Below are positions 1 to 11,450 of a stretch of 24,806 nucleotides of DNA, one piece after another. A program made the position numbers and the translations under genes. The DNA is from Welwitschia mirabilis. Taxonomy: Eukaryota; Gnetophyta; Gnetopsida; Welwitschiales. The stretch is taken from contig JBOZIK010000001.1 in NCBI GenBank assembly GCA_051453625.1, positions 296,538,046 to 296,562,851 on the forward strand, given 5' to 3'. The stretch's first letter is position 1. The number at the start of each line of letters is the position of its first letter. The notes below the pieces were generated by a model. The model saw nothing but the letters and a program-made list of their open reading frames with translations. It was not told the origin of the DNA and did no database searches.

Positions 1-55
<55 letters not shown>

Positions 56-70
56 TGAGTGAGTGAGAGT

Positions 71-112
<42 letters not shown>
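1..112. repeat. Compound microsatellite (GT)n-(GTGA)n-(GA)n
   Basis: The window opens inside an uninterrupted GT run to about position 52. It passes through several GTGA units (about 53-76) into a GA run ending near 112. The left end is cut by the window, so the full length is unknown. This is a slippage-type simple repeat with no sign of coding. Confidence 0.97.
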
Positions 113-118
<6 letters not shown>

Positions 119-589
119 GATAGTATTCAAAATTAGATTTCCCTTGTAATCCTCATGGAAGAATAATAATTAGTATCATTTTGTAATGCATTTGATAACT
201 CTAGTTTTTATTAAAAAATTCTACCACATATCTTAGCAATTAAAGCCATATATCTCCCTCATGGAGTACATTCAGTAGCATAAGAAAAATCTCAAAGTCT
301 TTCTTGAATATATTTTTCTAAGATATAGAACTTTATTAAGGATAGACATATCTTAAGTAATGTTACTACATCCTAGAAATGTATGAAGTGAATTAATAAC
401 ATTGATTAAGATATTTCTTTCATAAATTTGATATGGCAAAGATGATCATAAATTAAGTGAGCTTTATTATTAATTTTTTAGCTAATTTGAATTTTGTGGA
501 AAAATTATTTTCATGGTAAAATATATTTTTGTGTATGCTAATAGTTTCATTAATACTAATTTAGAATTACATACTTTAATCTTATTTTG
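113..589. other. AT-rich flank, no gene seen
   Basis: This is AT-rich, CpG-poor DNA between the microsatellite and the fossil reverse transcriptase. It may be the upstream part (gag, protease) of the same retroelement, but I could not recognise any motif in it. Confidence 0.5.
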
Positions 590-1800
590 TTAGATAGGAT
601 TACTTTCTTACTCTTTATTTGTTCATGGCTATATCAAGTTGTCTTTATTTTGCTCTTCGAAAAACATGATAATGGAGGTTATATTAAGGATATCTATACT
701 TTAAACAACTATAAGAAGTTAACCAAAATGTACTATTTTTGTGACTTCTTTTTCTTAATTCGTAATGTGGAAATACATGTTAAATGACTTTTAGATAAAG
801 TTGAGAAATACTACTCTATTTTAGATTCTAGAATAAATAAGATAAGATCCTTAATATTTAATAATAAATCTAAGTACCATTAGATGTATAATAATAATTA
901 AAAAATCATCAACAAAAACTTTGTCTTAAAAGTTTTTGAATGGAATATTAGTAAATTATGATAATTTATCTTTTTATAGAGTATAAAAAAAATTGACAAG
1001 GATAAAAAGATTATAGTGATAGGTCAAATTTATTTTACAAATTTATCCTAAATGTCAGGCTTTATCTAAATACAATTATAAAAGATTTGTAAAACTCTTA
1101 AGGAATTGTATTTGGAGTAAAATTAATGAATTAAAAAGACTTGTATAGGGTTGCATGAGATGCCTACATCAATCTTAAAAGAGTATGGATTAGGGATTTT
1201 TTATTATTACAACTAAGGTAGTTCCTTATGTTCTTAGGGTTTTAAAGAATTACATCTCTGTAAATACTTCATTCAAGATTTTAAAATTAAGATATGGACA
1301 ATTATACTCATAAATAAGAAAAATTGAAAAGGATTAAGCACTATGAATGTGACTAGATGCTTTAAGTTTGCTAAAATAAAAGGCTCTATTATTTTCAACC
1401 AAGGATAAAAGGTGTGATAAAAAGTCCTAATATGTAAACTATCTGAGAATTTTACTTTTAAAATGGATGATGCATGAACTTTCTTAGTGGTGGACAACCT
1501 TTGCTAACAAATCTTATAAGAGTAAGAAGTTAGGAATTGCCTCTTTTTAGGCTATTAAAGGAATTTTTTTGGTAAATTATCTATGATTACACCAAATAGG
1601 AATAACATGATCAAGATTTTAAAATCCTTATGGAGGTGTTCATATGGCTAAGATTTTCTTTTAATGAAATAATGCAAAAGTTAAATTGATTTATAAATAT
1701 TATCCTTAATGATTTATGATCTATTAATAAATTTGTATGAAAATATGGATATTTACTTCTCATTTATAGGAGTAAGGAAGCGATGGAATATTAGTGGTCA
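590..1800 (+). mobile_element. Decayed Ty3/gypsy retrotransposon pol fragment (RT, RNase H linker, integrase start)
   Basis: Read across stop codons, the + strand keeps the order of a Ty3/gypsy pol. In one frame, about 710-847 gives a degraded RT palm: an FCDF segment resembling the FCVDFR block, then LLDKV, then KYYSILDSR..NKIR, which matches the LLD..(A)KYFS.LDLRSGY.QIR block. In-frame stops lie at 785-787 and elsewhere. About 935-943 reads FEW, like the YEW motif. FLGF at 1231-1242 and YFIQDFKI at 1265-1288 resemble the FLG..YYRRFI.DFSKI linker into RNase H. PYGGVHMAKIF at 1626-1658 resembles the integrase zinc-finger segment (..GH.G..KT). No LTR or primer binding site is visible nearby, and the element's ends are unknown. 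It is long dead, with many stops and frame changes. The family call rests on motif order, not on a search. Confidence 0.72.
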
Positions 1801-2999
1801 TTTTAAGAATTATTAATAGATATAATAAATATAGAATATAAATGATTTTGAAGAAACATGACATACTATATTAAAAAGAAAAAATAATGAAAACACCATG
1901 CATTCTTAGACATAAATAATTTCTTTGATATTTGACTAAAAGGCCTTTTCCTAAGCATGAAGCTTAATCGTCTAAGTATTGATAATCCTATTTGAAAATT
2001 TTATAAGCCTTAGAAAAACTTTATATATGCCTCTTACATGCAAATTTATAGAGCTTACTTAGAATTGAATAGCTAAAATCATCTAAGGAATTAAGCCTAA
2101 ATGAAAGAAAATATTTTAACTAAGGTCCTTATTTTTATTTGGAATTGCATATGATCATGTATTACATAGTACATTTAAAAACATCATTGTTATGTCTACT
2201 TTAAAAAGAAAGATATATGTTATTTTTTTAATCTTTCATGAAAGCTAACATTCTACAACCTATTATGTTTTAAATTCACATCCAAATAGAAAAGATTAAT
2301 TTGAAAGTGAACTACCTTCTTTAACTTTGAAAGAATTAGTCAAATAAGTTATGCTTAGTATCTTGGATTCCACTCCAAGATGACTTTCATTTATTAACAT
2401 CAAGCATAATATAAAGCATGGCTAGAGTTCCTTAATTAAAAGTAGAAGTGAAAATAATGCCTAAATAAATAGTGTGTCTTTAGGAGTTAAGATGAGGCTA
2501 ATGTATTAACCAATGATAGTGGAAAGTGCTAAATCTTAACAATTATTACATTTCATAACCTTTAAACTGATTCCTTAGCAGTTAAGACATAGGTAGCAAT
2601 CTTAAAGTTTTAAAACTAGGATAAACTATTAAAGTATAAAAAATCCTAATTGTTAATTTTCCATAAGGATTTCAAGGGGATTTTAGATCTTAAAAAGAAT
2701 TGGGTTTATTTAGTAAAAGGATGATTAATATATGACTAAAAGTATTTGGAAAAAAAGGGTTAATATTATTGATATGAAAAAAAATTTCCTAAGAATTATG
2801 AATGATTATTCATAAGATAATCTACAAAGAAAACCCAAAATAAGATCAACATATTACATTTAGTACAAAAGGTATTCACAAATATATAATAAATTATTTA
2901 TTATATATTTCTAATGGCATGAATGCACTTGGTTTAGATATGATTTCTTTTATAATGAAATTTAGGAAACATTAGGATAGCATAAAAGATGTTATAAAC
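1801..2999. other. AT-rich DNA, probably further retroelement debris
   Basis: No open frame or motif was recognised. By position this could be the decayed integrase core and 3' part of the element at 590-1800, but nothing readable supports that. It contains an AT-only inverted repeat at 2880-2910. Confidence 0.4.
2880..2910. repeat. Perfect 14-bp AT inverted repeat
   Basis: The arms at 2880-2893 (AAATATATAATAAA) and 2897-2910 are exact reverse complements separated by 3 nt. In DNA this AT-rich, such a palindrome may be chance. No gene end lies beside it, so a terminator or processing role is not supported. Confidence 0.6.
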
Positions 3000-3560
3000 A
3001 TTGACACATGAATCATTTAAACCCCAATAGTGCATTAAAAGAAAAAAACTGTAAAGGCTAAGTACAATAAAACATTCAAAATGAACTATTGCATTACTTG
3101 TAATCATAATTGTATTAATGACAAAATATAAAAAAATTCAATCATAGATTAAAGTACATTCAGTAGTGATGCTAACATTACAATAAATAGCAGTTTAGTA
3201 TAGAAATAAATTATTAGACTAGGAAAGATAGATGCCTTATGAAATAATCATTCTATCATGCATAGGATAGGAGAAAAAAGGTTTAAAATCTCATAATGAC
3301 AAAAGCCCTTATCATAGCCATGGAAAATTTAGATATAAAAGAATAAAATTTAAATGGTGAAACAATTATGAAATGGAACATGAATGAGGTACCTCAACAC
3401 TTAAAGTAGGCTTTTCTTATATAGCCAAGGGATAGGTTATTAATTATAGTAATACATACTTGGTACAATAAGATAAATAAAATCTAGTTTTCACAAATTA
3501 GCATTATAATTAATCAAATTAATCATTAAGCCTCATGATATCTTCTCCTTTTCTTTGGCT
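3000..3560. repeat. Diverged direct repeat, left copy
   Basis: This segment resembles 4785-5360 at a nearly constant offset of about 1785 bp. Shared blocks include AACATTCAAAAT (near 3071 and 4856) and the CTTATCATGC-like block (near 3250 and 5030) followed by GAGAAAA.AGGTTTAAAA. Several tens of per cent of sites differ, so the duplication is old. A pair of ancient LTRs is one explanation, but no PBS or polypurine tract could be placed. Confidence 0.55.
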
Positions 3561-4103
3561 ATTAATTTAACTTTTTTTCCACTTATAAGTTTATTCTAGC
3601 AATGTTTTATCTAATGTAAATTCTAGCTTTTTGGAAACTACTTGAGGATTTTTTGTAAGGTATTAAATAAGGCCTTTCCTATAATTTATAGTCTTCACTA
3701 TGGTTTTTAATGAATTACTAAGATTCATTTCTACACCTTGGAAAATAATATTAAAGAAAGACTTTAAGATTTACATTATGCTATAAAATGTACTTGTTGA
3801 GAAGGAAAGATATTCCTTATATTTTGAGGCATACAATAATATTTTTAAATTCAAACAGATTGTTCCTTAATAAAGACTGTGAAGGGATTTAATTATTTAC
3901 TTCTTATTTCATTAAATTAAATCAAAGTGTGATTTGACAAAGAGTATACTGCTTTACAAGAGAGAGAAACCAATTAATAAATACTTCTCCTCTTAAGCAT
4001 GTGAAGTAATTCTTACTATAAAATAATCTGACATAAGGCTAAATTAAAAGAATGAAAAAGATAACTATAATTTCCTTAGTATAATATGATCAATTATTAG
4101 TAG

Positions 4104-4580
4104 TCAGAATCTCAACTAGGAGGTGAATTCTACCACGGATTTTCATCGAAAGAGAAAGAGCATGATACTCATGAAGACATAAATATGAACATTGCAAAAA
4201 GAGAGGTTATGCTTGCCACAATACATAGTTTGAAAAGATGCTATTCTATGACCTTGGGGATCTCTCCCAGATCTCAATCGCAGGCTATCAAGCCTAGCTA
4301 TGAGAAGAAAGCACCTAGACTACATCCAAACAAGAATCAAGTAGGAGTTCAAGAGTTCAAAAATATTAATTAAGCATTCAAGAAAGGTTTTCTTCCTAGT
4401 TTAGTTTCACGTTTTTGCTAATTCTTATTATTCTCAGGGATGCTTTCGCCTCTAATTTTTCCTTGTTTACAGTCTGTTTCTGCATCCACAGTAGAATAAT
4501 CTCCTTTTTGTTGAACAATTTACTTTTTCCCATTAAGCTAGGGCACTTTCGCCCCCTCACGTAAATTCGCTAGTTTAATA
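4104..4580 (+). other. Less AT-rich block with an 89-codon open frame, unrecognised
   Basis: Between the two diverged repeats lies a block with more C and G than its surroundings. The + frame 4104-4373 is open for 89 codons; its first Met is at 4185. The peptide is polar and basic (segments such as FSSKEKEHDTHED and KPSYEKKAPRLHPNKNQ) with no family I recognise. Downstream, 4430-4570 carries two TTTCGCC motifs in a C-rich stretch. It could be a retroelement internal or leader region, or an exon remnant. A functional gene is not supported. Confidence 0.3.
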
Positions 4581-4784
4581 TAATTTTATTTATTTCCTTT
4601 TTTTTTAAAAAAAAGATCAATTATTAAAGCATTAAGGTATTATGGGTTAATAATAGATCATCTATTACAAAACTAAAACATCATTAAAGTGCATGAAAAG
4701 AACTTATAAAATTAAAATAATATTACTATTACTTAGAGATGAATGGTCTTGTAATATATTATAGAAAATAAAAAGCATAAACCC

Positions 4785-5360
4785 AGTAACAATATTATTC
4801 TTTAAATACTAATCAAGCATTAAAGTAATCATTATTACTAATAGTATTAAAAGAAACATTCAAAATTTATTCTTGCATTGAATGTAATTGTAAATGTATT
4901 AAACATTAAAGTAATTAAAGACAAACTATTTATGATTTAATTTCATAAGTAATAATATGAACATGAAAATAAATAATATAAGATAGTAAATTATTCTTAA
5001 GCTTAATAAAGAAAATTCCTCATAAAACAATCATCTTATCATGCTTGGGAAGCGAGAAAAGAGGTTTAAAAGGTTATGATCATATAAGACCTCATCATAG
5101 TCATTAGAATCACTAAAAGATTAATAGTGAAATGGGAATGGTGAAGTTTAAATAAAGTTTGATAATGAATTAGAGAATTGCATCAAAGATGATGGATAGA
5201 TGAACCACAAAATAATGTGCTTTAACTCTTGGGATGGTATTCCATTTTATAACATTAAGGTTTTATATCATATTAACTTTAGACAGCCAATATTTAAAAT
5301 TACTAAATTATGACTTCAATTAAGCTAATCCATGTAGTTAATTTCCTTTTTTTGAAGCTT
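4785..5360. repeat. Diverged direct repeat, right copy
   Basis: This is the partner of 3000-3560 (offset about 1785 bp). The best-matching part runs from the AACATTCAAAAT block near 4856 to the GAGAAAAGAGGTTTAAAAGG block near 5053-5075. Similarity fades towards 5360. Confidence 0.55.
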
Positions 5361-7853
5361 CTTCAATTTGATCCTTTAGCTTAAACTGTTGATCCAATGC
5401 TTAAAGTTTGATATTCCCAAAGTGATTCCATAGGGTCATAACGACAACTACACTATTCTTTTAGAATTTGACCTTTAACAAAGTTGAAAAGTACTAAGTG
5501 GCCTACATGTAAAAAGCTGACTTACTATTAATCATGACTAGGTTTTAGTAAAAAGATTGATTAAAAATCAAATATTAAAAAATAATCATAAATTAAGGAA
5601 TTTATACATTCCATACAAGCAAATTTCTAAAGGGACCAAAATAATAAAAATTATCAAGTTACCATTCGTGTAACTATTTTTTTTTTTTAAGAATTGACTT
5701 CCTACATCATTTGTGAGAATTGTCTATCTTTTGAAGTTAACCCATTGTAAAAGAATAGTATTACTCTCTTGGTTATATCCATGTTGTTATATCTATTAAA
5801 TATATCATAAAATGTTTTATTAACCTTTTTTAAAGTTCATATATTCCCTTTTTAGGGATTGTGCCTTATGTGGGGTTAAAAGTATTTCAAGAAGGTTTTT
5901 ATAGGTGTTTTTCAAGTTGTAATGGAAATATGCTTTAAAGAGATATATGATTATTTACTTTTTACTATCAAACTGTATGTGAAAAGGATAAATTTAGCTC
6001 TTATTTATTTGGATGTGTAATTTTTAAAAGCATGCATGATAGTTTCATACTCTTACATGTGTAATATGGATTTTAATATTTAATCCTTTATAGATGGATA
6101 AGAATTTATTAAGAAGGGTTTGAAGTTATTGTTTCACATGATATTGGATACCACAATGCGTCTTAAGGCACTTTTCCCTTTTGATTTAATGAAATTAATA
6201 CTATCATTAGAAAAAGATATTGATAATAATTATTATTACATTGGTAATATGGGGATGATTAGACTACATTAATGAAGATTTTATAAATGGAATTGCTTTC
6301 ATTATGTAGGAATATTTACAAATGCTTTTAGTTAGTTAATGAACAAATTTCATGAGAACCAAGGATTACCATCCCAAAAACTATCCCTAAAAGATCTCAT
6401 TTTTCATGCATCATCAACATGCATTTATTTAAAGAGTATGTTAAATAAAATTATTACTATGTTAATAACAAACTTGTAAGATTTAGTAGTGAACCGTATT
6501 ATGCAATGATAAAGTTCAATAAGAGAGTGATTTTAAAAATTATTGAAAAATGTGAATTTTAAAAGATATATTTTTTCATCTTTTTGGAAAATTTTAAGAT
6601 GTGAAGAAAAGTTCAAGATTTAGTTCATTCAAATAACCACACCAATAGAAAAAATGACATATTTATCTTCTTAAAACTATTCGGGAAGAATCAATCAAAT
6701 TAATCTTGGAATTTATTAATTACTTCTTTCATATGGTTTCCCCCCTTATAGAGAAAAATTGATTTTGGTTAAATTAAGAAATTATTTTGGACAACTATTA
6801 TGTAAGAAAAATGCATAGCCAATGCAAAAATTAAAGAAAGTAAATGTAGAAAATTTATCTTAAAACCTGTTAATGAGTATTAGGTTTTAAATTTATGTTA
6901 TAGGAAATAAGGGTTTTGATTTTCAATTTTATTTTTAAGGGATTTTTAATTTGGAAATAAGTAAGGGATTATCTTAAATTATGAATCATATATTACACAC
7001 TTAAGACATTAATGTATGCTGGCAACTCTAAAGATGCAAATAATTTTACTCAACTAAAGAAATTAACTAATACTTATCTTAAAAATCTTTAGTAGCAATT
7101 CCACTCCTTAGCAACAATGCTAACTTCATAGTTGCAACATAGTCAATCCAAATTAATACACTTAAAATTATCCATAATGGATGCTTAATTTTAGTATTAG
7201 TATCATAGTTATAATGAGAGTGTATAAAATTACATTTAAATCAATTATTAATATGGCATGGAGTTCATGTAATAAGCATATAAAACTATGAATTAAACTT
7301 GCGTTTAAGTATCATGTTGCAATAAATCATGATGGTACTTATGCCTAAATGGTTGTTTTAAATATGTATGATTAAAAACCCCTTTTGATTATTAAGACAA
7401 AATGACATAAAAAATAAGAATGTTTATCAAATAAGGTTTGAATCAATAACAAAAGAAGAAAGATGAGAAAATACATGACAACCATGAAGTGTTAAGTAGT
7501 AAAATCATCATATAACATAAATTCCTTTATTTTTTACTAATCGATGAAGAAGAACCACTAAAGAAAAAAAAAAGAAAAAAAGAAAAGACATATTGGTTCT
7601 TCCCATGTTCTTATCTATAAGCCTCTTTAGGCTTGTATCCTTATTTCTTCTTTTTTGATTTGCAAATGTTTAGTATATGTAGATTTAAATTTGTTAATAT
7701 TAGTATAAATCCCTCTATTTGTTTTTTTCTTTTATTTTAAAAGACTTTTAAGAATTGAACTCACAATCACAAAGTCACAGAAGCATTGGTCTTCCATTAG
7801 AATGTCCTTTAGAAATAAAATTCTATATAAAGTTAACATTGATGTCATTAAAG
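5361..7853. other. AT-rich intergenic DNA, no gene seen
   Basis: This is about 2.5 kb of CpG-poor, AT-rich sequence with short A or T runs (for example 5682-5691 and 7567-7590). No open frame, RNA gene or retroelement motif could be supported. The last 75 bases before the gap (7741-7815) resemble 11664-11738. Confidence 0.6.
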
Positions 7854-7902
7854 NNNNNNNNNNNNNNNNNNNNNNNNNNNNNNNNNNNNNNNNNNNNNNN
7901 NN
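7854..7902. other. Assembly gap (49 N)
   Basis: A run of 49 N sits immediately before the first readable satellite unit. The left boundary of the array is therefore hidden, and the true size of the missing sequence may differ. Confidence 0.99.
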
Positions 7903-10338
7903 TTAAAAACAAGCAAGTTCTATTAAACAACAAAGCTATTGCTACTATTAGGATATCTCCAAAGAACATTATTTGGCATTTAACATTCCCAATATATTTA
8001 ATTTCTTATTGAATTTGTCCAAGTAATTGCATCATAGTAAGTGTATATGGTATTACAAATAAGCAAGTTCTACTAAACAACAAAGCTATTGCTACTGTTA
8101 GAATATCTTAGAAGAACACTATTTGGCATTTGACATTCCCAATATATTTCATTTTTATTTAATTTGTCCAAGTAATTGCGATATAGTAAGTGTATAAGGT
8201 ATTAAAAAATAAGCAAGTTCTATTAAACAACAAATCTATTGCTATTGTTAGGATATCTCCAAAGAACATTATTTGGCATTTGACATTCCCAATATATTTA
8301 ATTTCTTATTGAATTTGTCCAAGTAATTACATCATAGTAAGTGTATAAGGTATTAAAAAATAGGCAAGTTCTATTAAATAATAAAGCTATTGCTACTGTT
8401 AGGATATCTCCAAAGAACATTATTTGGCGTTTGACATTCCCAATATATTTAATTTATTATTTAAGTTGTCCAGGTAATTGCATTATAGTAAGTGTATAAG
8501 GTATTAAAAAATAATCAAGTTCTATTAAACAATAAAGCTATTGCTACTGTTAGGATATCTTCAAAGAACATTATTTGGCATTTGATGTTCCTCATATATT
8601 TAATTCTTATTTAATTTATCAAGGTAATTGCATTATAGTAAGTGTATAAGGTATTAAAAAATAAGCAAGTTCTATTAAACAACAAAGCTATTGCTACTAT
8701 TAGGATATCTCCAAAGAACATTATTTGGCATTTGACATTCCCAATATATTTAATTTATTGTTTAATTTGTCTAGGTAATTGCATTGTAGTAAGTGTATAA
8801 GGTATTAAAAAATAATCAAGTTTCTATTAAACAAGAAAGCTATTGCTACTATTAGGATATCTCCAAAGAACATTATTTGGTGTTTGACATTCCCAATATA
8901 TTTAATTTATTATTTAATTTGTCCAGGTAATTACATTATAGTAGGTGTATGAGGTATTAAAAAATAATCAACTTCTATTAAACAACAAAGCTATTGCTAC
9001 TATTAGGATATCTCCAAAGAACATTATTTGGCATTTGACATTCCCAATANNNNNNNNNNNNNNNNNNNNNNNNNNNNNNNNNNNNNNNNNNNNNNNNNNN
9101 NNNNNNNNNNNNNNNNNNNNNNNNNNNNNNNNNNNNNNNNNNNNNNNNNNNNNNNNNNNNNNNNNNNNNNNNNNNNNNNNNNNNNNNNNNNNNNNNNNNN
9201 NNNNNNNNNNNNNNNNNNNNNNNNNNNNNNNNNNNNNNNNNNNNNNNNNNNNNNNNNNNNNNNNNNNNNNNNNNNNNNNNNNNNNNNNNNNNNNNNNNNN
9301 NNNNNNNNNNNNNNNNNNNNNNNNNNNNNNNNNNNNNNNNNNNNNNNNNNNNNNNNNNNNNNNNNNNNNNNNNNNNNNNNNNNNNNNNTATAGTAAGTGT
9401 ATAAGGTATTAAAAAATAAGCAAGTACTATTAAACAACAAAGCTATTACTACTATTAGGATATCTTCAAAGAACATTATTTGGCATTTGACATTCCCAAC
9501 ATGTTTAATTTATTATTTAATTTATCGAGGAAATTGCATTATAGTACGTGTATAAGGTATTAAAAAATAAGCAAGTTCCACTAAACAACAAAGCTATTGG
9601 TACTGTTAGGATATCTCTAAAGAACATTATTTAGTGTTTTACATTCCCCATATATTTAATTTCTTATTTAATTTGTCCAGGTAATTGCATTATAGTAAGT
9701 GTATAAGGTATTAAAAAATAAGCAAGTACTATTAAACAACAAAGCTATTACTACTATTAGGATATCTCCAAAGAACATTACTTGGCATTTGAAATTCCCA
9801 ACATATTTAATTTATTATTTAATTTGTCGAGGTAATTGCATTATAGTATGTGTATAAGGTATTAAAAAATAAGCAAGTTCCACTAAACAACAAAGCTATT
9901 ACTACTATTAGGATATCTCTAAAGAACATTATTTAGTGTTTCACATTCCCCATATATTTAATTTCTTATTTAATTTGTCCAGGTAATTGCATTATAGTAA
10001 GTGTATAAGCTATTAAAAAATAAGCAAGTTCTATTAAACAACAAAATATTGCTACTGTTAGGATATCTCCAAAGAACATTATTTGGCGTTTGACATTTTC
10101 AATATATCTAATTTCTTATTTAATTTGTCCAAGTAATTGCGATATAGTATGTGTATAAGGTATTAAAAATAAGCAACAAAGCTATTGCTACTATTAGGAT
10201 ATCTCCAAAGAACATTATTTGGTGTTTCACATTCCCAATATATTTAATTTCTTATTTAATTTGTCTAAATAATTACATTATAGTAAATATATAAGGTATT
10301 AAAAAATAAACAAGTTCTATTAAGCAACAAAGCTATTG
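7903..10338. repeat. Satellite / minisatellite array, 150-151 bp unit, about 16 copies
   Basis: The landmark GGATATCT recurs at 7951, 8101 (as GAATATCT), 8251, 8402, 8553, 8703, 8854, 9006, then after the gap at 9458, 9609, 9760, 9911, 10061 and 10197. The spacings are 150-152 except for the last (136). Each unit contains TATTAAACAACAAAGCTATT, AAAGAACATTATTTGG, CATTCCCAATATATTTAATT and AGTAAGTGTATAAGGTATTA. Units are AT-rich and differ from each other by roughly 5-15 per cent by eye. The array ends mid-unit at about 10338, right after CAAAGCTATTGCC. Any open frame inside it is a by-product of the repeat. The period is close to that of many plant satellites, but the array is short and lies beside a gene, so a centromere role is not implied. 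Confidence 0.96.
9050..9388. other. Assembly gap inside the satellite array (339 N)
   Basis: The gap interrupts the array. The landmark spacing across it (9006 to 9458, 452 bp) equals three unit lengths, so the N count fits two whole landmark-bearing units being hidden. Confidence 0.99.
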
Positions 10339-11450
10339 CCAGTAGCTTTAATACAAGGATAATGTTTTTAGTGGGTCCCTCTAACAACCCCTTATCGCTA
10401 AGGCAAAAGTCACGACTCTAAATTTTAAAAGTCGGAAGAAGAGGAAGAAAGTCTTTCTTTTGGAGAGAATGAGAAAGACTTTATTGTGTCTAGGAAGACG
10501 CACACAGATCTCTTGTCTACTGTTAAGATTCGAAGAAGTTACAAATTGCAAGATTATACTTTTTAGGGTTTTACCCTTCCCAAGGCTAACACCCTTTTCA
10601 GGTTAGATCCCTCACATCCAACATTATTTTAATCTAACCATAGTATTAGCCGTCTCATCCAACGTTATTTTAATCTAACCTTGCTCTAAGGATGTGTAAC
10701 CATGAATAAATGCATACCCTCCTTAGGCCACGGACAACGAGGAGACACCCCTTCCATAAAACATACGTGTATTCATCCTCCTTCCTTAGGATGCTCTTCC
10801 ACTCGTCTTACCTTCTTGTTGCTTGGCAATTAAAAACAACACGTCATACGTCATCCACGTGGAAATTGAATGACAAGGACATCGGAAGTGCTTTAGATTT
10901 TGGAGGGAATTTTGAAACAAAATAGGTCTTAACGCATGTAATATTTAACATGCCGTGCAACTCAAATTTTCGTGCAGAAACGAGGCCACCGCACATGTCT
11001 GTAGCTCCTCTTATCATTATCTTAAGAACAGTCCCTTCGTTTCACGGAACCAAAAGAAGGCTTGTGGGGTTCCACATCTTCAGAAATATCGGGCCGTAAC
11101 TTTGACGGTTAAGTAAGTGCTTATTGAAGTCTTGCTCATTATAACGTCAAAATGGTTAGCGTAATTGTCACCGGCAAAATCCAACCCTCTCCTGCACTCA
11201 ACGAAAAGTCATAGTAACTGGTAGTGACTTATATTCTGTGCTGGTCGTTTTGCGCTGATGGGGCCGCGACAAAATAAAGATAAATTAGATATTCGGTAAA
11301 GGTAACAAATAGTGAAACTGACGAAATGATTGAGTACACGTAGAAAAGGTAAATGTGAAGAACGGGATCCACGCAAGACAGTCCACGCCCGTTAAACTGG
11401 TTGCCTGTGTTTAAGGTACGTGTAAGTTTGACAATGATAATGCATGATAA
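10339..11450. other. CpG-bearing block without a recognisable gene
   Basis: Composition changes sharply at the end of the satellite array. This 1.1 kb has far more C, G and CpG than the DNA on either side. It holds a 25-bp direct repeat (10615-10639 and 10656-10680, one mismatch), a TTGACGG/GGTTAAG stretch near 11102-11112 of the type seen in plant promoters, and no long coding frame. It could be an unmethylated orphan promoter or 5' region, a recent non-autonomous insertion, or a solo LTR; I cannot choose between them. Confidence 0.45.
10615..10680. repeat. 25-bp direct repeat, 41-bp period
   Basis: CATCCAAC[A/G]TTATTTTAATC plus TAACC occurs at 10615-10639 and again at 10656-10680 with a single A/G difference. 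This is a small tandem duplication inside the CpG-bearing block. Confidence 0.85.

Noticed and set aside
587-787. 66-codon frame as a small gene
   Set aside because: Its C-terminal half continues past the stop into a recognisable gypsy RT block, so it is part of a fossil pol.
8945-9476. Open frames crossing the satellite N gap on both strands
   Set aside because: They consist mostly of unknown bases and repeat sequence.
7903-10338. CRISPR-like array
   Set aside because: Whole 150-bp units repeat with no unique spacers, in plant nuclear DNA. This is a satellite.
10710-10925. 71-codon frame in the CpG-bearing block
   Set aside because: No homology, no hydrophobic or domain pattern, and no TATA box in a suitable place.
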